A stretch of 64,000 nucleotides of DNA from Promethearchaeota archaeon (GCA_019057795.1 JAHLWS010000005.1:1-64000), one strand, 5' to 3'. Shown: positions 29,909 to 40,310, counted from the first letter of the stretch. The notes: generated from the letters alone by a model not told the origin. Numbers and translations are program-made.

Positions 29909-30511
29909 TTATTCGTTTTTCTTAAATTTACTGGCTACATGCTGCATTTCGTAAATAATTCTTAATAACTCCATGGTAAACATTAAAGTGGCTTTAGTTC
30001 GATTCTCATCTGGAGGAATCAGTTTATGAGTTGATTGATTTCCAATCTCTCTTATCAAATCCGCCCATTCTTTAATAATTGGAGTTATATATCCCTTTTC
30101 TTCAAGATAATCTAAATAACTGATAAAGGATTGACCTTCTTCAGCACCTTTATCTACACTAACGTGCATTAGAATCTTACGGCATACTAGCTCACATGCG
30201 GTAAAGGCATTTATTGAAAAACAACTTCGTGCCTCTTGATATGCAGCTTCAATTTCCACTGGAAGCCCTTCTAATTTTTCCCCTGGTTTAGTACCAGGGA
30301 TAATCTTACCTTCTGACCATATAGATCCTTTTATACAGGATGTACATATCATAAATTGGATAATTGGGTCATCTAATTTATTTTGAGTTCGAGAATATAT
30401 ATTTACAACTCTACCCGACACATGTCGATCACAATGGCCACATTTATAATCAAGTCTAGAAACTTGACTAGTTCCACCGATATTATTAATTAAATTCTCG
30501 TCAATTGGCAT
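29909..30511 (-). CDS. DUF4145-like protein with N-terminal zinc-ribbon
   Basis: YKCGHCDRH...FMICTSCIKGS; VEIEAAYQEARSCFSINAFTACELVCRKIL. Confidence 0.75.
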   Translation of the reverse strand: MPIDENLINNIGGTSQVSRLDYKCGHCDRHVSGRVVNIYSRTQNKLDDPIIQFMICTSCIKGSIWSEGKIIPGTKPGEKLEGLPVEIEAAYQEARSCFSINAFTACELVCRKILMHVSVDKGAEEGQSFISYLDYLEEKGYITPIIKEWADLIREIGNQSTHKLIPPDENRTKATLMFTMELLRIIYEMQHVASKFKKNE

Positions 30512-30632
30512 AGGAATTATTAAATAAGTTAATTATATAAAACTTATTATTAAATAATTGTATAAATATTCGTGAAATAACCGATATTATTAAAATTATT
30601 TCAATTAAATAATAATTTATACTTCATTTTCC

Positions 30633-31826
30633 CTATTCTTTATTTTCATCGCTCTTATCGAAGTGAAGTTTCCATAGTTTCCCTTCTTTATCCTCATAAA
30701 TGAAGCCCTCATCGGTTTCTTCAATTCTACTTAAATCTAATTGAATCATTTGGAGTCCTTCCTTTTTTCCCTTTTCTATAATTTGCTTTTGAACTCTGGC
30801 TTCTTTAAATGATGGGTCAATTTCCAGAGCTTTTTCAAAACATTTCAAAGCTTCCTCAAACTCTTTAAGCTCATATAATGCCCTACCCTTACATAACCAC
30901 TCAACTTTATCTTTTGGGTTTTTCTTTAATGCATTCTCGCAAGTTCTGATTATTTCTTCAGGATTTTCAAAGAAATTTCCCTCGATTTCATTGATTTCTT
31001 TTTCAACATCGTCTCTCATTATTACCCGAGGAATTCTTTCTTGAGGACTTTCCAAAAAACCTTTTATTGTATCTATTTGATGTCTTGCTTCTTCAAAGTA
31101 AGGATCAATTTCAAGTGCGGCTTTCATGCATTTTATTGCTTCCTCATAGTCACCTAAGCCTACCAACGCTATTCCCTTTCTATACCAAGCGTGTATAAAC
31201 GTTGAATCAATCTCTAATGTCTTATCATAATAAATTATAGCTTCACTATGTTTTCCTAACATTTCAAGGACCATTCCTTTAGAAAACAATGCATTAATAA
31301 AATTAGGATCAACTTCAAGAGCTTTTTCATGATATCTAATTGCTTCCTCGAATCTTTTTAAAACTCCCGCAGTCATTCCCTTTCTATACCACGCTTCTTT
31401 ATGCTCAGGATACAAATCAGTTATTTTAGTATAACATTCAAGGGTTTCTTCAAACTTTTGTAAATTGTAGAATGCCAATCCTTGATTCAACCATGCTTCC
31501 GCGTCTTCGGGATTCAATTCCAACACTTTCTTATAACATTCAATTGCTTCTTCATATTTTCCTAATATTCCCAAAGCAAACCCTTTATTATACCATGCCG
31601 CTGTGCTAGGTTCTATTTCCATGATTTTATCATAACAAAGGATTTCATCCTCAAATTGATTTAAGTTATGTAAAGCCGTCGCTTTAAAATACCACGCATC
31701 TAAATTAACGGGATCAATTTCAAGATATTTGTCAAAAATCTCAATAGCTTCTTCAAACTTCTGTTTTTTGATTAATTCAATACCCTTGTCTACCTCATGT
31801 TCACGATTAGGATTTTTGTTTTCCAT
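30633..31826 (-). CDS. tetratricopeptide repeat protein
   Basis: Repeated 34-aa units such as AWYNKGFALGILGKYEEAIECYKKVLELNPEDAEAW. Confidence 0.95.
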   Translation of the reverse strand: MENKNPNREHEVDKGIELIKKQKFEEAIEIFDKYLEIDPVNLDAWYFKATALHNLNQFEDEILCYDKIMEIEPSTAAWYNKGFALGILGKYEEAIECYKKVLELNPEDAEAWLNQGLAFYNLQKFEETLECYTKITDLYPEHKEAWYRKGMTAGVLKRFEEAIRYHEKALEVDPNFINALFSKGMVLEMLGKHSEAIIYYDKTLEIDSTFIHAWYRKGIALVGLGDYEEAIKCMKAALEIDPYFEEARHQIDTIKGFLESPQERIPRVIMRDDVEKEINEIEGNFFENPEEIIRTCENALKKNPKDKVEWLCKGRALYELKEFEEALKCFEKALEIDPSFKEARVQKQIIEKGKKEGLQMIQLDLSRIEETDEGFIYEDKEGKLWKLHFDKSDENKE

Positions 31827-31888
31827 TGGTTTTCAATTTGATTTGTTCTTTATATCTCTACTATGTTTCAGACCTTTTTAAAAAAAAA

Positions 31889-32671
31889 TTATTCGGATTC
31901 AAGAGAGGCCCAATATCCTGTTGGTTCATTACATGAAATTGTTTCTAATATTAAATCATAAGATCTTCGGAGTATTGTTTTATACTTATTTAGATCTTCC
32001 TCAGATTTTAGGGAGAGATAGCCCCATTTTTGTCCCCCAACGCGTTCTGTCCCTGCTGTAGCGGGATCTACGCCTTCCATCTCTTCTCCTCTGGTAAATA
32101 TCATTAATCTGATGAAGTTTTTTCTAAAATAAATATAAGTAAAGACTCTCTGGGGAGAATAGATAGTATAACCCAGTTTTACTCTTTTTACAACTATATC
32201 TTCAGAAAATGTTTTAAAGTAGCTTAGTAAATCATCGCTTAGATGAATTAAACTTTCGGGAATTATATTAAAATAATCTTCTCCTTCAGGAGGTTTTAAT
32301 GAATCAGGTCTTTTTATGGGTCTATTTTCAATCCCTTTTATTACATCCTTTAATTCTATCACTTCAAGATTTGAAGGACATCCATTCCAATTATGTTCCC
32401 AGCACACAATTACATCACATTCATTTGCATTATGACCATGTGTTTTAAAATTTTTGCTATAATATTCAAATTCAATTCTAATACGCGACCATCCCCTTCC
32501 AGTAAATCGTCTAGCAATACAATCTGGAAAACCAGGCTTTATCTCTTCTACATACATATTTAGATCTTCCATAACTTTACCAAAAAGAAATACAACTCCA
32601 TTTTCATTTAAAGGAGCATATACTAGACCTCTAAAATTAATTATATCTCCTACTACACTTTTATCTGCCAT
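31889..32671 (-). CDS. PD-(D/E)xK nuclease-like protein
   Basis: INFRGLVYAPLNENGVVFLFGKVMEDL...GFPDCIARR..RIRIEFEYYSKNFKTHGHNANECDVIVCWEHNW. Confidence 0.65.
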   Translation of the reverse strand: MADKSVVGDIINFRGLVYAPLNENGVVFLFGKVMEDLNMYVEEIKPGFPDCIARRFTGRGWSRIRIEFEYYSKNFKTHGHNANECDVIVCWEHNWNGCPSNLEVIELKDVIKGIENRPIKRPDSLKPPEGEDYFNIIPESLIHLSDDLLSYFKTFSEDIVVKRVKLGYTIYSPQRVFTYIYFRKNFIRLMIFTRGEEMEGVDPATAGTERVGGQKWGYLSLKSEEDLNKYKTILRRSYDLILETISCNEPTGYWASLESE

Positions 32672-32992
32672 CAGATTAACTTCCCATTATTAATATTTTA
32701 TTAATTTTTACTAATCTTTTAAATACATTATTTATATTTAATAATATTTTATTAACAATCATTAAAAATTTGACAATATCCATAATCTGATCGTGAAACG
32801 GTTAGAATTTTAAATTAAAGAATAGAGCGTTCATTCACGTCTTACATGATTTTTTTATTTATAAAAGAAGAATACCAAATAATTTATGATAATTTAAATA
32901 ATTGTATGCCCTAAATTAATACAAAAACCTCTAAATTTCCAAACCCTTATGATTTATTGAATATTTCGAAGTAATAACATAAATAGATAAAA

Positions 32993-33769
32993 ATGCAAGA
33001 ATTGTCAAATATAAAAACAAGAAAAATTACCTTAGGAACTAAAGAGTGGGCAGATAGTAATGTAAATTGCTACATTGGTTGCTCGAATAATTGTAGATAT
33101 TGCTATGCCAAAAATATGGCTATTCGGTTTAAAAGAAAAACCGAAGATACATGGAAATATATGGAGCCAAATCAAAAAAATATTGATAAAAAATATGGAA
33201 AGCGAAGAGGTCGAGTGATGTTTCCAACTTCTCATGATATAACAAGTGAGAGTTTGGAAGGTTGTTTAACAGTTTTAAAGAAATTAATCGATGCAGATAA
33301 TAATGTTTTAATAACTACGAAACCTAAATTGAATTGTGTTATGGAAATTTGTGACTTAACCGAAAAAGTTAAAAATTTCATTCAATTCCGTTTTACCATT
33401 ACATCAATGAATGACAAAATCTTAAAATTTTGGGAACCAGGAGCTCCCTTATTTAAAGAAAGGTTTGAATCTCTTAAATATGCATACAGGAGAGGATTTA
33501 AAACGAGTATTTCGATTGAACCATTTTTAGATAAGGATCCATTACCGCTGATTAAAATTTTACTCCCTTATGTTACAGAATCGATTTGGATTGGCAAGAT
33601 GAATTATATAAAAGCAAATGACATTCCAAGTAATTTTAGAAAGGATTATAATTCAATTCGAGAAGTTAATAGCAAAAACAATTTAAAGGCTATTATTGAA
33701 AAATTGCATATATTCCCAAAATCTCTTATTCATTTGAAGGATAGTATTGAAAATTACCTTTCGCATTAA
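32993..33769 (+). CDS. radical-SAM-like three-Cys-motif protein (DUF5131-like)
   Basis: NVNCYIGCSNNCRYCYAKNMAIRFKRK (CxxxCxxC after short spacer), located directly upstream of TcmP. Confidence 0.75.
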   Translation: MQELSNIKTRKITLGTKEWADSNVNCYIGCSNNCRYCYAKNMAIRFKRKTEDTWKYMEPNQKNIDKKYGKRRGRVMFPTSHDITSESLEGCLTVLKKLIDADNNVLITTKPKLNCVMEICDLTEKVKNFIQFRFTITSMNDKILKFWEPGAPLFKERFESLKYAYRRGFKTSISIEPFLDKDPLPLIKILLPYVTESIWIGKMNYIKANDIPSNFRKDYNSIREVNSKNNLKAIIEKLHIFPKSLIHLKDSIENYLSH

Positions 33770-33982
33770 GTATTGACTTTTAAAAATTACTAAATTAATC
33801 CATTTTATCTATTTTTAAATTGTTGTTGACTTTTCTAGCAAAACCTTAAAAACATGATAAATGGCTTTTTGTCGGCTACTAAAATCTGAAAAAGAACCAT
33901 TAGAGTCCTTTATTCTTTGATTTTAATTAACTGTTTAATAATAAATATTAATAGGCTAGTTGTCAAGTGTTAATGTATTGAT

Positions 33983-35356
33983 ATGAGTAGCAATAAAAAT
34001 GTGACCATGAAGGATTCAGCTTCTGAAAACCTCAAATTCCCTGAACATACCAAAGAAAAACTCGATGGAATTAAGTATTATTATAAGGTATGGTTTAATA
34101 TTGTTAAAGGCCAAAATTCATATATTATTGATTTCTATGCTGGAACGGGTTATTGTAAAATTGAGAACGCTATTTCTCAAATATCGGGTTCAGCATTACT
34201 AGCTGTTGATTTATTCAAAAATGATGATAATAAAAAACTGGGTGTTTTTTTAATAAATAATGATGTTGAACAATGCAAACTACTTGAGACTAATATATCT
34301 GATTATATCGACAAAAAAAAACTTCAAGCAAGTGTTGGTAAGGAAATCAAAATCATAGAGAGCGACTGGAAATTGGTTATTGATGAAATTTTAGGCTCTA
34401 CATCGGATGGGATTAGACTCTTTTTATTTGATCCTTATGGCATCAAATCAATTCCATGGGGAAATGTTGAACTACTTATTAAAAATGCAAAAAGCGAATT
34501 TGGATATAAAGAAACAGGGTTTGAAGTATTATTAAACTGGGGATGGCATAAAATCCGGCGAATATTGGGAAATTATTATAAAAATAGATTTTCTAATAAA
34601 GAATTGGATAATTTAGATAAGTTTTTTGGTCCTGTTAAATGGAAAGAAATTGTTGATCAGTATCCTAATACAATTTTTTCGGAAGAAGATGACAACAAAA
34701 TTGAAAAACTAGCTTATGATTTAATCAGAGCCTATGCTAGAAATTTCTTTAAATTTTTTAGATATGTTAAAGTCCATCCAATTCATTATCGTAAAAAGAG
34801 AAAAGAATCTCATTTAAAAGATAAAGGAAAGATAATGTACTTTTTAATATTTGCATCCAATTATTATGAAGCATTGAACATAATTGACAAACCATTTAAA
34901 GAATCGAGAGAAGCAAAGATTTTTTGTAATCTTCCAAAGGGTCAAAAAACATTTTCTGATTGGGGAATTAACTCAAAAGAAATTAAACCTAAAGCCTCGA
35001 CTAGAAGAATTAAAATAAATGATAAGATAAAAAGATTAGAAGAAGAATTAGGAGAAAATCTATTTCAAAAAACAAAGAACATAATTAAATATTTATATAA
35101 TGAAAAAAGCCATGATTATGGTTGTCCCGATTATGTATTATTTGATAAATTTAAAATAAATGAAGAAATATACATACCTTATTTAAAAAGAACTCGTATA
35201 ATTGATGTTAGATTAAAAAGAACAAAAAGAGGGAATATAATTAACTATTATTTTTTAACCCACCCTATCTTAGTTGATAGATCTGAATATCTATTTCTTA
35301 ACAATGAAGTATTTACTCATCAAGACGGCGTTTTTGATAAAATTATATTTGAGTAA
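33983..35356 (+). CDS. tcmP: three-Cys-motif partner protein TcmP-like
   Basis: HTKEKLDGIKYYYKVWFNIVKGQNSYIIDFYAGTGYCKIE..ISGSALLAVDLF; LFDPYG; pairing with upstream three-Cys gene. Confidence 0.75.
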   Translation: MSSNKNVTMKDSASENLKFPEHTKEKLDGIKYYYKVWFNIVKGQNSYIIDFYAGTGYCKIENAISQISGSALLAVDLFKNDDNKKLGVFLINNDVEQCKLLETNISDYIDKKKLQASVGKEIKIIESDWKLVIDEILGSTSDGIRLFLFDPYGIKSIPWGNVELLIKNAKSEFGYKETGFEVLLNWGWHKIRRILGNYYKNRFSNKELDNLDKFFGPVKWKEIVDQYPNTIFSEEDDNKIEKLAYDLIRAYARNFFKFFRYVKVHPIHYRKKRKESHLKDKGKIMYFLIFASNYYEALNIIDKPFKESREAKIFCNLPKGQKTFSDWGINSKEIKPKASTRRIKINDKIKRLEEELGENLFQKTKNIIKYLYNEKSHDYGCPDYVLFDKFKINEEIYIPYLKRTRIIDVRLKRTKRGNIINYYFLTHPILVDRSEYLFLNNEVFTHQDGVFDKIIFE

Positions 35357-35803
35357 ATAATCGCGAAATAACCGTTATTCTAGGTGTTCCTAGAAACAGG
35401 AAATTAAAGCCAAAACAACCAGAGCGCAAAAAATACTTTTTAATTTTATGCACAAACAAACCGAGTGCACTTTCTCTAGCGGGATATCAAATTGAAAAAA
35501 TAAGAGTGCAAATAAGAGAAGGTATAGCGGACATGAACACTTTTATTTATTTAAATAACCATCGAGGTAATTGAATATACTATCTTTAATCCTTAGAAAA
35601 GACTGATCATATACTTTTGCTTTTTCAATTATTTTTAATAAATTCTCTTTTGAATTAATTTGTTTAATATTGAAGAAATTATGTTTGCAATCGAAATTGA
35701 TACTCAGGCATTATTCTAAAAACTCAATCAATTAGGTATTAAGGATTATGTTGATATTAATCGACCAAATGCATCCAAAAAAGAACATATCTAAATTTTT
35801 AAA

Positions 35804-36154
35804 TTAGAATTTTAATCGCCTTTTTTTCTTAATCGAAACTTCAATCGCTTTTATCTCTAAAGGATTTAACCCCTCCAAAAGAATGGCTTCAGCAACCTTT
35901 AAACCACTCTCATTAAGAAGAATCTTATGCCGGGAACCGTGATTTTTAAGATTATCTACATATACTCTATCAATATATCGCTTTTTTGTTAAGAAAGAAA
36001 GCACTTGAGAAATTTCGCTCTTGGATTTATTAAACTTCTTAATGATGTCCTCTGTTAGTATCTCTACCTTACGATAACGCTGTTGCCTAAGAAATAACAA
36101 GATCCTTGAACTGAGTTGGGGGTAAAATCTCTTCATTTCCTCGCTAGATAGCAC
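35804..36154 (-). CDS. winged-helix transcriptional regulator-like
   Basis: Helical HTH pattern VEILTEDIIKKFNKSKSEISQVLSFLTKKRYIDRV. Confidence 0.65.
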   Translation of the reverse strand: MLSSEEMKRFYPQLSSRILLFLRQQRYRKVEILTEDIIKKFNKSKSEISQVLSFLTKKRYIDRVYVDNLKNHGSRHKILLNESGLKVAEAILLEGLNPLEIKAIEVSIKKKRRLKF

Positions 36155-36544
36155 AATATTTATCTATTTAAAAGCTTTTAAACTCCATTTTTTTTCAATG
36201 AATAGTTAAACAGAAAAGATTTATAATAGATTTAATAAATTAGGTTAATTTTAAAATATTTTATCATAAAAGAAAGCTATATCTGGTCCGTATGGATACT
36301 TTTTTTGCCTTTCACATTCTACTAAATTAATAAATTTCGTACAGTCTAAAATTACTTCTTCTATGTCTTCAATAGAAAACTGAAAATTGATGGTAAAGAT
36401 TTACAGAAATTTAATGATTTCATTAATAACCTCTGGAAAGAGCAAAATGATAAATCATAAACCATTTGAAAAGAATTTAATTCCTTTTTCTGTTTTATGG
36501 GCTCTTTAAATTGATGAAGTTAAACCAAGTAATGTATTTCTATC

Positions 36545-36745
36545 TTGGTGAAAAAAATGAAGAGTGGTTATTACTACATCTCTTGCGATAAGTGTTATAA
36601 GCTTCAAAGTTTTGAAAAGGCTAAGAAAGATGACCCATTCCATGATGATGTTGATAATGTTGGATTAACGCTTCTTTCCTGCAGCACTTGTGGCAGTACC
36701 GACATACAGATTATTATCTCTCAAATAGTTTTAGGAAACTATTAA
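36545..36745 (+). CDS. small zinc-ribbon protein
   Basis: YYYISCDKCYKLQSF ... LLSCSTCGSTDIQIII (two CxxC). Confidence 0.65.
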   Translation: MVKKMKSGYYYISCDKCYKLQSFEKAKKDDPFHDDVDNVGLTLLSCSTCGSTDIQIIISQIVLGNY

Positions 36746-36810
36746 ATTCTTTTTTTTTTTTTATTCAAGATAGATTTACTCTTCTAAAAGAAAATCAAAT
36801 AAAAATACAA
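36715..36810 (+). repeat. direct repeat, left copy (3' end of 36545..36745 plus downstream region)
   Basis: attatctctcaaatagttttaggaaactattaaattct(T)nattcaagatagatttactcttctaaaagaaaatcaaata; similar to 36917..37010. Confidence 0.85.
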
Positions 36811-36853
36811 ATAGCCATTTTTTATTTAAATAAAACAATATAATATCATTAAT

Positions 36854-36916
36854 AGATTCCTACCAGAAAAAGGTCATCATACAGCCTTCAAGATAGAAAT
36901 ACACTGGTAGGAATCT
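36854..36916. repeat. perfect 13-bp inverted repeat with 37-nt loop (possible hairpin RNA or MITE-like end)
   Basis: AGATTCCTACCAG (36854..36866) and CTGGTAGGAATCT (36904..36916). Confidence 0.85.
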
Positions 36917-37010
36917 TAATCTCTAAAATAGTTTTAAAAAACTATTAAATTCCTTTTTTTTTATTCAAGATAGATTTACTCTTCTAAAAGAAAATTAAAT
37001 AGAGAGAGAA
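36917..37010 (+). repeat. direct repeat, right copy, encoding a duplicated C-terminus GILISKIVLKNY*
   Basis: ttaatctctaaaatagttttaaaaaactattaaattcc(T)nattcaagatagatttactcttctaaaagaaaattaaata. Confidence 0.85.
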
Positions 37011-37200
37011 CACTGAAATAGCGAGAAGTTGTTCTCAATTACACTTGAAAGCTAAGTTTAGAGAAATTTAAACCAGTTTACAATACTTTAAACTTCATTC
37101 TTCATCTCTTTGGAAGAATAAATATAAATACTTGACTCTAATACTTAAATCATAAGACTGCGCGTTATTGCAATCTTAAAAACCAAAAGGTTGGAAAAAA

Positions 37201-38847
37201 ATGAATAATTTAGATAATGACAAAAATAATATGAAACAACTTGCAAAAATCAGAGACGCATACACTAGCCTCGTGGATTATTTAAAAGAACTCATGTTTA
37301 AAAAACGCATCCTAGATTCTCCTTCGTACGCAGAACTCTCAAGAAAACTTGGTTTTCGCTATAACTGGATCAAAGAAAAGAGATATTCTATGAAACAAGG
37401 CCATTTTCCTAAGAAAGAAACCTTTGACGATTTATATAACCGATTATCAGAACGATATATGGACCAACTAAGCAAATCATTGAAAGAAATCCAGACCAGA
37501 TTTAACGCTCTCTACACTTTTAGCTTCTCTACTGATATGCAATCACTATCGGATTTAAATTCTAATCAAAAGTCTATTAAAAGGGAATTTTTTAATAATA
37601 TAAAAGAAATTATCAAGCATTATTTCCCGAACGCTAGAATTTTTGACACGGACATCTCAAGGCTATTCTTTAAAAAGGATCGAGTGTTAATGGATTCCCA
37701 TTTAAAAGGAAACTATAAATACAGAAGGCTTGAACTCTCTACCCTCTTCAGTTTTATCTATAAGATAAAATTCTTAACTACTGAAGAAATAATCAACAAA
37801 ATTAGGGATATTGAAAAGGTCGATGAAATTACACTTCAGAAATTTAAAACTGATGTTGAAAATTTCATTGAAGAATTCATATTTTCTAATCCATTTGAGA
37901 GAAAATATATTGGCGATTCACATTACATAGGAACCAGATTTTTTGAACCTGAATACAACTTAACATTTAAGGTTTGGTTTGAATTATCCAAAGCAAAAAA
38001 AGAACCTATTCTCTTGAAGCATGCAAGAAAAAATATGAAGTATGAAACCTTCGGAAGAATAAACAGATTCGGAGAACCTGAGAAAGGTAAAGTGTATTCA
38101 TGGATAGGTCTTATTAACATGTTAAAAGAATTAACTAGACTTTTACCAGGCGACTCTTACGCAACTACCTTTGAACATGTTTGGGGATACATAGAACAAC
38201 GCGGTTTATATCCTGTTTTACCCAGAGTTTATCATCCAAGTTGGTATTCTATAAGCACTGTAAAATTTCATGTGATCATGCTCATCATCCGGGATTTAGG
38301 ACTCGATATCTTAAACTTAGAACCTATCAAAACTGAGTCTTTTAAAAAAACTCATCAAATGGATTCATTTACTTACGAAAGACATCACATCTTTATAAAC
38401 GATAAAATGTCCATCGATGTAAACAGATTAGCTCTCGTCATGCATAAAAATCATAGTGACCTTGAAGGAAAAACTGACTTAGTTCTTGATTTAATCCAAA
38501 AAAGAATAGATCTAACTTTTGATTGTCCTCAATATTATAAGACTAACTTAGAGGATTGGAGAGACAAATGGCAAAAATATCTGGAGAGACGATGCTTTTT
38601 AGTTCAAAACGGAATTGAGAACTTTATTAAAGAATATTTTACCGACGATAACGGAAATAATTACTTATTTGAAAGATTCTTCAAAGATGTTCCAAAAGAC
38701 AACATTGAACGAGAAATTAGAATCGTGATGCAAAAGTGGATTGAGAAAAAGCGACCAGCGCCCATCTTAAACGCTCACATCTTAAACAGACTCTTCTACG
38801 GCACTCCAAATTTAGTAACAAGTGGATTTATTCAATATAAATCCTAA
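37201..38847 (+). CDS. uncharacterised 548-aa protein with HNH-like motif
   Basis: FTYERHHIFINDKMSIDVNRLALVMHKNHSDLEG resembles an HNH arrangement (HH....N....H); no CxxC pairs. Confidence 0.5.
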   Translation: MNNLDNDKNNMKQLAKIRDAYTSLVDYLKELMFKKRILDSPSYAELSRKLGFRYNWIKEKRYSMKQGHFPKKETFDDLYNRLSERYMDQLSKSLKEIQTRFNALYTFSFSTDMQSLSDLNSNQKSIKREFFNNIKEIIKHYFPNARIFDTDISRLFFKKDRVLMDSHLKGNYKYRRLELSTLFSFIYKIKFLTTEEIINKIRDIEKVDEITLQKFKTDVENFIEEFIFSNPFERKYIGDSHYIGTRFFEPEYNLTFKVWFELSKAKKEPILLKHARKNMKYETFGRINRFGEPEKGKVYSWIGLINMLKELTRLLPGDSYATTFEHVWGYIEQRGLYPVLPRVYHPSWYSISTVKFHVIMLIIRDLGLDILNLEPIKTESFKKTHQMDSFTYERHHIFINDKMSIDVNRLALVMHKNHSDLEGKTDLVLDLIQKRIDLTFDCPQYYKTNLEDWRDKWQKYLERRCFLVQNGIENFIKEYFTDDNGNNYLFERFFKDVPKDNIEREIRIVMQKWIEKKRPAPILNAHILNRLFYGTPNLVTSGFIQYKS

Positions 38848-38902
38848 TTTTTTTTTTTTACCATTATTTAAATATTCTTTTTTCCATACCTTTACCATAC
38901 CT

Positions 38903-39352
38903 ATGAAAGACGAACGAAAAATCGTCATCCGAAATGAACGGCTCAAAAAATTTAGAAATAACCTAAGACAAATCTTAATTCGAGCTGTATGGGATGAAAT
39001 CGAAATTTTAACCTATTACGCTAGTTTATACCCACCGCCACTTGACCTTCCACCCGAAGAGGAAGTAGAATTATACTACTTAGAAGGAACGAAACATAAG
39101 CTCTTTAGTCTTATGAGTAGATCTATTTGTAAGTGCGCTCGTTGTTCAAATCAAGAGAATGATATGATATATATCGAAACTCACGATGAGTGGTATTGTA
39201 CTGAATGTCATGAAAACGATCGCATCTGGTACCCCGCACATGGAAGTGCAGAAAATAGATGGCAAAATGATTATATCAATATGTACTATGAACAAAAAGA
39301 AAAATTTGAAAAGAAGTACCTAAATAAAGTAAAAAAGAATTCTAAGAAATAG
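38903..39352 (+). CDS. zinc-ribbon protein (start reassigned to ATG at 38903)
   Basis: MKDERKIVIRNERLKKFRNN...CKCARCSNQEND...EWYCTECHENDRIW. Confidence 0.65.
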   Translation: MKDERKIVIRNERLKKFRNNLRQILIRAVWDEIEILTYYASLYPPPLDLPPEEEVELYYLEGTKHKLFSLMSRSICKCARCSNQENDMIYIETHDEWYCTECHENDRIWYPAHGSAENRWQNDYINMYYEQKEKFEKKYLNKVKKNSKK

Positions 39353-39383
39353 CTCTGCCAATTCGCCCAAATAATGCTTTAGA

Positions 39384-39782
39384 TTAAACCCTGCGCCCCC
39401 TATGGCCCCCCTTGCGCCGGCAATGGTCGTGGGACTTCGGGGTGACTTCTTCTATCCTTCCTACGCGTAGACCAGAACGAGCGAGTGCGCGTATGCATGC
39501 TTGAGCTCCGGGACCGGGTGTTTGGCTTTTATTTCCCCCAGGCGCTCTTACTTTAATGTGAACGCCCAAAACGCCTTTATCTCTAAGATCGTTTGCCACG
39601 CGGAACCCGCACTGCATGGCCGCGTATGGATTCGATTCGTCGCGGTCAGCTTTAACTACCATACCGCCGCTACATTTTGCGAAGGTTTCACCCCCGCTGA
39701 GGTCGGTAGCTGTAACAATAGTATTGTTGTAACTGCTAAAGATGTGAACGATTGCCCACTTTAATTGTTCTTTTTTACTCAT
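39384..39782 (-). CDS. rps11: 30S ribosomal protein uS11
   Basis: [47 protein letters not shown]...[37 protein letters not shown]. Confidence 0.98.
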   Translation of the reverse strand: MSKKEQLKWAIVHIFSSYNNTIVTATDLSGGETFAKCSGGMVVKADRDESNPYAAMQCGFRVANDLRDKGVLGVHIKVRAPGGNKSQTPGPGAQACIRALARSGLRVGRIEEVTPKSHDHCRRKGGHRGRRV

Positions 39783-39795
39783 ATTAATTATCTCG

Positions 39796-40233
39796 TTAAC
39801 TCTTTTCTTTAACTGTTGTTAGAGGGCTACTGGGAGCGTAACCAATGAAATCTTCTTCTTCTTTTTTTACTATGTAAGAAGGGGCGTTTATTTTCTTACC
39901 TACTACTTGAATGTGGCCGTGAACAATAAATTGTCTCGCTTGATAGATTGTTTTCGCAAACCCTTTCTCAAAGACCAAAGTTTGTAGTCGTCTTTTTAAT
40001 AAGTCTTCTACGGTGAGCGATAACACATCTTCGAATCTTGCTTCTGGACCTACTACGCCGAGCCTGATTAACTTTTTACTTAGCGTTTCTTGAACCTCTG
40101 CGGCTCTTTCTTTTGATAATGTTCTTGATTGTCGTGCTATTCTTCTCCAATTACCCAGCGTGGTACGCATTTTCCAGAATTCTCGTTTATTTCTAAGTCC
40201 ATATTTTCCTAGAAATTCAAGTTCTTCAGCCAA
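39796..40233 (-). CDS. rps4: 30S ribosomal protein uS4
   Basis: [29 protein letters not shown]...[24 protein letters not shown]. Confidence 0.97.
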   Translation of the reverse strand: MAEELEFLGKYGLRNKREFWKMRTTLGNWRRIARQSRTLSKERAAEVQETLSKKLIRLGVVGPEARFEDVLSLTVEDLLKRRLQTLVFEKGFAKTIYQARQFIVHGHIQVVGKKINAPSYIVKKEEEDFIGYAPSSPLTTVKEKS

Positions 40234-40310
40234 CCTTTCTTTTTGAAAGGGATGTTTTGGTTTTTTAAATTTTTTTTTTAAACGTCGTGGGTCTCCGATT
40301 TTTTGTCACC

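Noticed and set aside
35380-35803. Possible degraded coding remnants after TcmP
   Set aside because: Fragments of open frame but no recognisable motif; not enough to support a feature.
2082-39352. Classical attL/attR of an integrated element
   Set aside because: The intact gene is at the right end and the 3' fragment at the left, opposite to simple integration at the 3' end of a + strand gene; about 80 percent identity and no integrase recognised.
39501-39764. ORF opposite uS11
   Set aside because: Antisense of a universally conserved ribosomal gene.
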